Source of the DNA: Candidatus Tayloriibacteriota bacterium
GTDB lineage: Bacteria > Patescibacteriota > Minisyncoccia > Phycocordibacterales > PALSA-1337
NCBI GenBank assembly: GCA_003170325.1
Contig: PMZP01000049.1
Coordinates: 1-18,945, forward strand
Reading direction: 5' to 3'
DNA length: 18,945 nucleotides
Notes under the pieces: generated by a model
Seen by the model: the letters and a program-made list of their open reading frames with translations, nothing else
Database searches by the model: none
Told to the model about the DNA's origin: nothing
In this document: positions 13,585 through 18,945 of the stretch, piece after piece
How positions within the stretch are numbered: position 1 is the first letter of the stretch
How the letters are laid out: every line of letters begins with the position of its first letter
Position numbers and translations under genes: made by a program

Positions 13585-15156
13585 ATGGAATATAAGATCC
13601 TCATAACAACCTCGGGAGTCGGGCAGCGCTTGGGAGATCTCACCAAATACACTAACCAGTCATTAGTACGCGTCGGCCGCAAGCCGGTTATCTCATACAT
13701 CATAGAGGCATACCCGAAATTTGTGCCATTGGTAATCACCACGGGCTATTTCGGGAATCACGTGGAGGATTTCGTGAAGCTGGCTTATCCAGACCGCAAG
13801 ATCACATTCGTACGAGTACCGAAATACCAAGGTCCTGGCACGAGCCTCGGCTATTCCATGCTCCAAGCACGCAAACATTTGCAGTGCCCTTTCATATTCC
13901 ATGCCGCAGATACGATAGTCCAGGATGTCGTACCCCTGCCGAAAAACAATTGGATCGGCGGCTTCAAAGGCCACGATGCTTCTCAATACGCTTCGTGGAA
14001 TGTCCTGGAGACTGACCAGTATGTCTTCAACGAGAAGGGAGCTATCGACTTTGACTACATCCACATAGGTCTCGTCGGGATCAAAGATTATCGTGGTTTT
14101 TGGAAGCATCTCGAGTCGTTATTTAAGAAAGCTCCGAACGACTCGAGTTTGAATGATTGCAAGGTCATCGTGCGCATGCTCGAAGATAAGGCCAAGTTCA
14201 AGATGATGGACTTCAAGACTTGGCACGACATCGGCAATGTGAACGCTCTTGAAGAGACTAGAAAGGTTATCAGTGATCATTTCGATAATCTACATAAAGT
14301 CGATGAATCCATTTTCATACTCAAAGACCGCGTCATCAAATTCTTCCATGATCCGAAGAATGTGACCGGCCGAGTCAAACGTCAGAAGCTGCTCGGAAAT
14401 TTGGTCCCGAAGCTGCTGGGCTATTTCGATAATTTCTACAGTTATGAATTCGTCGAGGGAGATCTCTACTCGCGTGCCGTGGATCCGACCGACTTCGCGA
14501 AGTTCCTGGAATGGGCGAAGACAAATCTCTGGAAGCCCAAGAAGGTCAAGGATATGAAAAAATTCCAGGAGATCTGCAGAGGTTTCTATGAGACCAAGAC
14601 CGAGGAACGCGTCCAAAAGTTCTTCAAGGTAAATAACCTTCCCGACGAAAAGCATGTCATTAACGGCGAACAGGTCCCCACGGTTAAGGAAATGCTGAAG
14701 AAGATAGATTTCGCTTCCTTGTCGCGCGCCAAACCGTATCAATTCCACGGGGATTTCATTCTCGACAATATCTTAAAGACCAAGGATGGATACTGTCTGT
14801 TGGACTGGCGCCAGCATTTCGGGGGCCTCTATGAAGCTGGAGACATGTACTATGACCTGGCCAAGTTGAACCACAACTTGACCGTGAATCACGACATAAT
14901 CCATCAGGACCTGATGAGCATCAAGAACGACGGGACCCACATCCGGGTCGATATCAATAGGAGCGAAAATCTGGTACAGTGCCAGAAAGTCCTCATGGAT
15001 TTCATAGACAAGAATGGGTATGACCTAGAAAAGGTCGAGACACTAACTGCAATTATTTGGCTGAACATGTCGCCATTGCATCACTACCCATTCAATATAT
15101 TCTTGTATTATTTCGGTAAATTAAACCTATGGCGCGTCATAAAAAAATACCAGTAA
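13585..15156 (+). CDS. Bifunctional sugar nucleotidyltransferase / APH-type sugar kinase fusion
   Basis: 523 residues, two domains. Residues 1-235: a nucleotidyltransferase with TSGVGQRLGDLTKYTNQSLVRV (9-30), FHAADTIV with the metal aspartate D109, and TWHDIGN with the second aspartate D215. The signature lysine of GxGxRLxxxTxxxPKxLxPV is glutamine (Q25). Residues about 240-523: an APH/choline-kinase-like domain with K252 in the N-lobe, hinge FVEGDLY, catalytic loop HGDFILDN (388-395) and metal motif LLDWR (D407). This pairing recalls the AmgK-MurU logic, in which an anomeric kinase makes a sugar 1-phosphate and a nucleotidyltransferase activates it. It begins one nt after the epimerase stop and overlaps the next gene by 28 nt. 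Sugar and nucleotide are not predictable. The Q25 change may cripple the transferase half. Confidence 0.85.
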   Translation: MEYKILITTSGVGQRLGDLTKYTNQSLVRVGRKPVISYIIEAYPKFVPLVITTGYFGNHVEDFVKLAYPDRKITFVRVPKYQGPGTSLGYSMLQARKHLQCPFIFHAADTIVQDVVPLPKNNWIGGFKGHDASQYASWNVLETDQYVFNEKGAIDFDYIHIGLVGIKDYRGFWKHLESLFKKAPNDSSLNDCKVIVRMLEDKAKFKMMDFKTWHDIGNVNALEETRKVISDHFDNLHKVDESIFILKDRVIKFFHDPKNVTGRVKRQKLLGNLVPKLLGYFDNFYSYEFVEGDLYSRAVDPTDFAKFLEWAKTNLWKPKKVKDMKKFQEICRGFYETKTEERVQKFFKVNNLPDEKHVINGEQVPTVKEMLKKIDFASLSRAKPYQFHGDFILDNILKTKDGYCLLDWRQHFGGLYEAGDMYYDLAKLNHNLTVNHDIIHQDLMSIKNDGTHIRVDINRSENLVQCQKVLMDFIDKNGYDLEKVETLTAIIWLNMSPLHHYPFNIFLYYFGKLNLWRVIKKYQ

Positions 15157-15716
15157 GGATAAAAAATCCGGCCATCAAGAATCTGGTCCTGGATGTGGAC
15201 GGCGTCTTCACCGACGGCCAGTTCCACTACACGGCCGAGGGCAAATATGCCAAGATATTCGGCTCTGACGATCATGATGCTTTGCTCCTGGTCAAACCAT
15301 ATTTGAATGTCCTGGCAGTGACCGGCGACAAAAAAGGTTTCGCTATCAATCAGAAGCGGATCGAGGAAGACATGAGCATTCCTCTCTTTCAGGTAAGCAC
15401 TTTCGAACGAGTGAACTGGCTACGTGATCAAATGAATCTGATGGAAACCATATATATGGGCGATGGGATATTTGACGCCATGGTCTTTGATGCCGTAGCC
15501 TACGGGATTGCACCGGCCAATGCTTTTCATAAAATAAAGAAACATGCAGACTTCGTGACAAAATCACACGGTGGTCGTGGAGCAGTGGCTGAAGCCTGCT
15601 GGCACATCATGGAAAAGTTCTTCAAACCTCTTGATATCCTTAATCTAAAGATTAAAAAAGGTGGCGAGTGGGGAAAACCGGTTAGCAAGTCTCCGAATAA
15701 GAAAAAACACAGATAG
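15129..15716 (+). CDS. KdsC-like HAD-superfamily sugar-phosphate phosphatase
   Basis: 195 residues. HAD motif I LDVDGVFTDG (21-30; nucleophile D22, acid D24), motif II VTGDKKG (T65), motif IV YMGDGIFDAMVF (D112, D116) and the KdsC hallmark SHGGRGAVAEAC (146-157). KdsC removes phosphate from Kdo-8-phosphate; relatives act on other acidic or ketose sugar phosphates. Differences from KdsC: KIFGSDDHDAL replaces the usual F-x-x-x-DG-x-G-I segment, and the motif III lysine region reads STFERVNWL (perhaps R94). No kdsA or kdsB lies in the window, so it is unlikely to be a Kdo phosphatase. The basic tail (GKPVSKSPNKKKHR) is outside the fold. The start overlaps the kinase fusion by 28 nt; no other start codon is available before motif I. 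Confidence 0.85.
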   Translation: MARHKKIPVRIKNPAIKNLVLDVDGVFTDGQFHYTAEGKYAKIFGSDDHDALLLVKPYLNVLAVTGDKKGFAINQKRIEEDMSIPLFQVSTFERVNWLRDQMNLMETIYMGDGIFDAMVFDAVAYGIAPANAFHKIKKHADFVTKSHGGRGAVAEACWHIMEKFFKPLDILNLKIKKGGEWGKPVSKSPNKKKHR

Positions 15717-15756
15717 AACGCCTCCGCATTTGATTCATCATATCTGATTGACCACT

Positions 15757-16479
15757 ATGTCAAATTTCAAAGTACTGATAACGACTTCAGGCACGGGCTC
15801 GCGCTTAGGTGAACTAACTAAGAAGACTAATAAGGCATTGGTGCCGATCAATGGACGTGCAACAATTGAATACGTCTTTGATTCGTATCCAAAAAACACG
15901 AAATACGTGATCACTATTGGATACCTTGCTGATCAAGTCCGCGAATATCTCAATCGCGAGCATCCTGATTTAAATGTCGAATTCGTCAAAATCGACCCGT
16001 TCGAAGGTCCGGGAAGTAGTCTCGGTTATTCGATGTTGTCGGCTGAAAACAAGCTGCAGTGTCCTTTCATCTTTCATGCCTGCGATACCATTGTGATTGA
16101 GCCGGTGCCAGAACCGACAATTAATTGGACCGGCGGATACATTCCCAAGCCGCTTAAGTCGGAGGAGTGTAAACAATACCGCACGCACACTATTGAAGAA
16201 GGAAATTTATTGAAATTGAATGATAAAGGCGTCCCTGGATTCCAATCGATCCATATCGGCCTGACCGGCGTTAAGGATTTCAAGAGATTCTGGTCGATCA
16301 TGCAAAAACTTTACGAATCGAATCCGCAAAACACCGGCTGGTCAGACGTGCATACTTTGGAAGCTCTCCTTCGTGATGGCATAAAATTCAAGGTCATACC
16401 TTATTCTACTTGGCTGGATACGGGAAATATTCTGGCCTTGGAGAGGACCGAGAAGTTTCTTTCAAATAGAACCAAATAA
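15757..16479 (+). CDS. Sugar-phosphate nucleotidyltransferase, paralog of the 13585 fusion N-domain
   Basis: 241 residues, a single nucleotidyltransferase domain: TSGTGSRLGELTKKTNKALVPI (10-31) with the signature lysine K26, FHACDTIV metal aspartate, TWLDTGN second aspartate. It aligns along its whole length with residues 1-235 of the kinase fusion (shared EGPGSSLGYSML/QGPGTSLGYSML, LQCPFIFHA, IHIGL.G.KD..), so the two arose by duplication. This copy keeps all expected catalytic residues and has no kinase domain. A TTG at 15748 gives three more residues; ATG 15757 is preferred. It is 40 nt after the phosphatase gene, with no Shine-Dalgarno, and closes the block. The pair may form a heteromer or activate two different sugars. 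Confidence 0.85.
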   Translation: MSNFKVLITTSGTGSRLGELTKKTNKALVPINGRATIEYVFDSYPKNTKYVITIGYLADQVREYLNREHPDLNVEFVKIDPFEGPGSSLGYSMLSAENKLQCPFIFHACDTIVIEPVPEPTINWTGGYIPKPLKSEECKQYRTHTIEEGNLLKLNDKGVPGFQSIHIGLTGVKDFKRFWSIMQKLYESNPQNTGWSDVHTLEALLRDGIKFKVIPYSTWLDTGNILALERTEKFLSNRTK

Positions 16480-16482
16480 ATA

Positions 16483-16506
16483 GGACCGCCTCTTTTGAAG
16501 CGGCCC
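16483..16506. terminator. Probable bidirectional terminator between convergent genes
   Basis: GGACCGC and GCGGCCC pair (one A-C mismatch) around CTCTTTTGAA. On the minus strand the stem is followed by TATTTATTTGG. It lies between the nucleotidyltransferase stop (16479) and the end of the leftward gene at 16551. The remaining bases up to 16550 show nothing more. Confidence 0.45.
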
Positions 16507-16550
16507 TTACACAGTATCATTCTTTTGATTGTCCAGCCTGACCGAGGCGT

Positions 16551-17231
16551 TTAGCCATTGATCGAAAACAGGTACTCACCCGGCGGATAATACCGGCCAA
16601 CGCTATCCATGTACATGCCTGCTCCCGCAATGCGGCGGAAACAGATGGCCAGCATGAGCCAATAGAGGTAGTCCTCGTTGCTGCCCTGTTCCCGTATAAG
16701 TTCTGCCACCGTCACCCATCGGGCATCCTTGGTGGACTTCAAGTAGTTGCCGTCAGGCGGCAGTCTACAATCAGTCACATTAACGCAGAAGAGGTCGGCC
16801 TTGAACGGCGTAGCTTCCGCTTGCTTGTCGGCGACTATGAGCCTCAAGGCTTGGGATCCTTGAAGCGCTGCTGTCGCCTTGTGAAACCACGGCCCCACAG
16901 TTCCGCAATACATGATATCCATTTCGGAGCGAACGCCCCAACCGAACATATTCTTCAACATCTCGGCATAGGCTGTCCTGCCATCGCGATGTTTGGGCAT
17001 GATGTACGTGCCCCACTTTCCCTGATGCTTACCGACGCAGTCGGGGGCACCGGTCGTCCGAACCGCATCGAGGATTTCGTAATCCAGTACCAAATCCGAG
17101 GCTGATCTGCCAGTCGGTTTTCGGAAGAGGACCGCCTCCGCCGTGCAATAGGTCAATGCCGAGTAGTTCGGCTTCCAGCCGCGCTCGACTTCAATTATGC
17201 GCTGCTGCTCCAAGGTGAATCCTTCGAACAT
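16551..17231 (-). CDS. Unrecognised 226-aa protein, possibly a degenerate Nudix fold
   Basis: I do not recognise this family. The N-terminus is helical (FEGFTLEQQRIIEVERGWKP). Residues 71-100 (GKWGTYIMPKHRDGRTAYAEMLKNMFGWGV) have the spacing of a Nudix box (GKWGLPGG...E...A..RE..EE.G), but the REUxEE metal residues are missing. RWVTVAELIREQ (171-182) resembles the WVTLxEL helix common near the end of Nudix proteins. So an inactive or repurposed Nudix fold is a guess. Six cysteines are present, with no membrane segment. An AAGAGAGAG Shine-Dalgarno-like stretch lies 7 nt before ATG 17231. One sampled 60-base line (17041-17100) is about 58% G+C, higher than most neighbours. A 38-bp palindrome lies 75 nt upstream. 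Confidence 0.7.
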   Translation of the reverse strand: MFEGFTLEQQRIIEVERGWKPNYSALTYCTAEAVLFRKPTGRSASDLVLDYEILDAVRTTGAPDCVGKHQGKWGTYIMPKHRDGRTAYAEMLKNMFGWGVRSEMDIMYCGTVGPWFHKATAALQGSQALRLIVADKQAEATPFKADLFCVNVTDCRLPPDGNYLKSTKDARWVTVAELIREQGSNEDYLYWLMLAICFRRIAGAGMYMDSVGRYYPPGEYLFSING

Positions 17232-17276
17232 AGAAACACTCTCTCTTTCTTTTTTTTGAATTGTTTACAGCTGTGA

Positions 17277-17361
17277 ATTTCCTATCCATGAGGAGATTTA
17301 CATTTGAATCCTCACACTTTAGTTAACTAAAGTGTGAGGATTCGGGGTACGGATAGGTAAT
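17277..17361. repeat. Nested inverted repeat with a perfect 38-bp palindrome at its centre
   Basis: 17306-17343 is a perfect palindrome; its left half is GAATCCTCACACTTTAGTT and the right half is the exact reverse complement, with GTTAAC in the middle and no loop. Around it lie outer arms ATTTCCTATCC (17277-17287) and GGATAGGTAAT (17351-17361), reverse complements with one mismatch. No T-run follows on either strand, so it does not look like a terminator. This fills most of the 149-nt gap between two minus-strand genes. Candidates are a dimeric-regulator operator, a recombination site or a small non-autonomous mobile element. Confidence 0.85.
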
Positions 17362-17380
17362 CTTTCTAAAATAGAATATA

Positions 17381-18196
17381 CTACATTCCTAGTATTGTGT
17401 CAACTGTGTGTGGTGTAAGTACCGCCAGATTCGTTCCCTTCACCCGGCGGAGATTGCCATATATTCCACCCTTTTCATAGAGCTCATTCACAACCTTAGT
17501 CACCCCTTCGCAATTAGAACGGTAATCATGCCAGGCTATGGTCCCACCATCGCGAATCATAGATAAGGCATTTTTCGTATCGTTCTCGACAAAGAATAGG
17601 CTGTGACCGCCGTCAATGAATATGAAGTCCATCGATTTCCGATACGGGCCATAATCGTACGTGGAGGAATCGCCTTCAAGGCTCACTATCTTCTCATTGA
17701 AACGCGTTTTTTTATACTTGTAGCCGGTCTGGATCTTACCGGCGAACTTCGCGTCATCGGCGTCATGCGTTGCGGCGAATGATGCCGCGCTCTCCGCTGG
17801 CAAATCGAGCGTATATATGCGTGTCGTCGGTCCGGAGTTTGCCGCCATATTCAATGTTGTGCGACCGTCAAAGGTGCCAAATTCGAAGATATGCCCAGCC
17901 TTGCTTTTTTTGACTAATGCATTCAATATAACAAGTTCGAGCAAGGTGACATTCCCGGGATTGCCTTCAGGTTGAAGTATATTGATTTCAGTACCGCCTA
18001 GCATTAGATCAGGATCGAAGAGAGGCAAGGGGGTCGGATACGCTCTGGCGTTCTTTTTCCAACCAAACTGATCCGCCAGAGTCTGTATATAGGCACGCTG
18101 CTTCCTGGAAAAAATTCCAAAAATCAATAGGCTAAATCCAGCAATCAGAACGTATAAGTACTTTACTCCGAATTTTAATCCACTTCTTATAGACAT
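17381..18196 (-). CDS. Class I SAM-dependent methyltransferase (Methyltransf_24-like) with N-terminal membrane anchor
   Basis: 271 residues from ATG 18196; a TTG start at 18211 would add five. Residues 12-29 (KYLYVLIAGFSLLIFGIF) form one membrane segment followed by RKQR, so the enzyme is probably membrane-anchored with the catalytic domain in the cytoplasm. SAM motif I is IFEFGTFDGRTTLNMA (103-118), the motif II acidic strand is YTLDLP, and DFIFIDGGHS (190-199) is the Methyltransf_24 signature, followed by WHDY. Substrates of this family are often sugars of surface glycans; the neighbouring glycan genes agree with this, but the target is not known. An extended -10 lies 5 nt before the ATG. 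It is separated by 27 nt from the previous methyltransferase gene. Confidence 0.85.
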   Translation of the reverse strand: MSIRSGLKFGVKYLYVLIAGFSLLIFGIFSRKQRAYIQTLADQFGWKKNARAYPTPLPLFDPDLMLGGTEINILQPEGNPGNVTLLELVILNALVKKSKAGHIFEFGTFDGRTTLNMAANSGPTTRIYTLDLPAESAASFAATHDADDAKFAGKIQTGYKYKKTRFNEKIVSLEGDSSTYDYGPYRKSMDFIFIDGGHSLFFVENDTKNALSMIRDGGTIAWHDYRSNCEGVTKVVNELYEKGGIYGNLRRVKGTNLAVLTPHTVDTILGM

Positions 18197-18201
18197 ACGA
18201 G

Positions 18202-18210
18202 AGTATAGCA
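18202..18210 (-). promoter_or_regulatory. Extended -10 promoter of the membrane-anchored methyltransferase
   Basis: Minus strand TGCTATACT, then CTCGT and ATG 18196: only 5 nt. A perfect TATAAT also lies at 18224-18229 (minus). No Shine-Dalgarno. Confidence 0.4.
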
Positions 18211-18223
18211 AATGTTAAGTATA

Positions 18224-18945
18224 TTATATTCGTCTGGCTTTCTCTAACTCATTTTGATACCACGCGGATTCTTTGAATAAAATTTCTTGCCTTCTATCCG
18301 TAAGGTCACAAACCTCGTTAATCCCGATTCCTATGGTCGGATAACTTCTTTTCACTAATATGCTAGTACCACATCTCTTTTCTCCGTATCCGAACGGGAA
18401 ATCTACGACATCGAATGTCCCGTCAAAATATTTGGTCCTTAGATCAATCATAAACTCCCTGCAACCATCGATTTGTAACGTGTCATGGAAAACGATCATC
18501 CCGGTCTTTGATAAGAGAGGGTAACATGCCAAAAAATCATTATGTATGCCTTTGTATGAATGGTCAGCGTCAATAAAAGTAAAATCTATAGAATTATTGG
18601 TGTCTCGAGCAATGACTTTTGGAAACTCCTTGGAAAAAGAATCTATCTCCGTCAATTTAAAATTATTGACTCCCCTATAATTCAAACGCTTTTCCACATC
18701 TTCTTTATCCGCGAATTTTTTAAATTGTTTCCTCTGTCCATGGGCATCAAAAATATCATAGCCATATACAAACCCGTCGTTTAACCTAGCCGCCTTACAT
18801 AGATATTCTGTCGTAATTCCATACTGAACGCCTATTTCAACAATCGTCTTGGCTTTATTATATTTGATTATCGCTCCATATAACTCTCCCCAGTCATAAA
18901 ATTCAGTGTCTGCCGGCCAGTCTACTTTTTCACGACGTATATACT
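18224..18945 (-). CDS. Class I SAM-dependent methyltransferase, N-terminus beyond window edge
   Basis: The minus frame is open from the stop at 18224 to the right edge (about 240 codons). A GTG at 18697 is an internal valine rather than a start, because essential motifs lie upstream. SAM motif I reads KTIVEIGVQYGITTEYL, then FVYGYDIFDAHG, and the Methyltransf_24-type DFTFIDADHSYKGIHNDF with FHDT following. It resembles the neighbour at 17381 in layout but lacks a visible membrane segment in the part seen. DNA here is AT-rich (one sampled line, 18541-18600, is 30% G+C against 50-58% around 17000), suggesting separate acquisition. The start lies past base 18945. A role in surface-glycan methylation is plausible but unproven. 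Confidence 0.8.
   Translation of the reverse strand, partial: YIRREKVDWPADTEFYDWGELYGAIIKYNKAKTIVEIGVQYGITTEYLCKAARLNDGFVYGYDIFDAHGQRKQFKKFADKEDVEKRLNYRGVNNFKLTEIDSFSKEFPKVIARDTNNSIDFTFIDADHSYKGIHNDFLACYPLLSKTGMIVFHDTLQIDGCREFMIDLRTKYFDGTFDVVDFPFGYGEKRCGTSILVKRSYPTIGIGINEVCDLTDRRQEILFKESAWYQNELEKARRI

Noticed and set aside
17306..17343. The palindrome as a bidirectional terminator
   Set aside because: The stem has no loop and no T-run follows on either strand; both flanking genes point the same way.
18224..18697. GTG 18697 as the start of the right-edge methyltransferase
   Set aside because: The frame stays open upstream and holds SAM-binding motif I (VEIGVQYG), so the gene must begin beyond the window.
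1..18945. CRISPR array, tRNA, rRNA or riboswitch
   Set aside because: No regularly spaced repeats of 25-40 bp, no cloverleaf with a TTCRANNC-type loop and no known aptamer core were noticed on either strand by eye.

Overview
The window looks like a piece of a small-genome bacterium of the Candidate Phyla Radiation (Patescibacteria, Parcubacteria-like). This placement is an inference from gene style: a repeat-invaded SecA, an O-antigen-ligase protein with a C-terminal TPR domain, a heptad-repeat protein starting with a typical xDELAxM stretch, very short spacers, overlapping genes and few Shine-Dalgarno sites. No rRNA or tRNA gene was seen to confirm it.

Layout. 1-419: 5' part of an IS66-like transposase (minus), running off the left edge. 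478-876: small coiled-coil protein. 998-6256 (all minus): murB, dinD, secA and an MTH1-like Nudix hydrolase that overlaps the secA stop. 6257-6627: a 371-nt divergent intergenic region rich in hairpins and promoter elements. 6628-8363 (plus): a three-gene overlapping redox operon (Nfu-type Fe-S protein, FAD/NAD(P) oxidoreductase, one-cluster ferredoxin). 8397-12199 (minus): O-antigen ligase/TPR membrane protein followed by a radical SAM protein. 12335-16479 (plus): a tight five-gene block with the logic of an activated-sugar pathway: SIS isomerase (6-phospho-3-hexuloisomerase type), ribulose-phosphate-epimerase-like enzyme, nucleotidyltransferase fused to an APH-type kinase, KdsC-like HAD phosphatase, and a second, paralogous nucleotidyltransferase. 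16551-17231 (minus): an unrecognised protein, perhaps a degenerate Nudix fold, preceded by a perfect 38-bp palindrome. 17381-18945 (minus): two Methyltransf_24-like methyltransferases, the second cut by the right edge.

How the genes work together. The right half reads as a cell-surface glycan locus: an unusual sugar phosphate is isomerised, epimerised, phosphorylated, dephosphorylated and nucleotide-activated, beside a membrane ligase and methyltransferases. The left half is housekeeping (protein export, peptidoglycan precursor synthesis, nucleotide-pool sanitation, DNA-damage response). The redox operon may be a self-contained Fe-S electron-transfer module.

Most notable observations: (1) secA carries in-frame low-complexity or mobile-looking repeats at four places, including one 58-bp element present twice in opposite orientations; (2) at least six genes have a TGnTAnnnT extended -10 box 5-12 nt before the start codon, which points to leaderless or nearly leaderless transcripts; (3) the sugar cluster pairs two nucleotidyltransferase paralogs, and the kinase-fused one has lost the signature lysine; (4) the 38-bp perfect palindrome near 17325 is unexplained.
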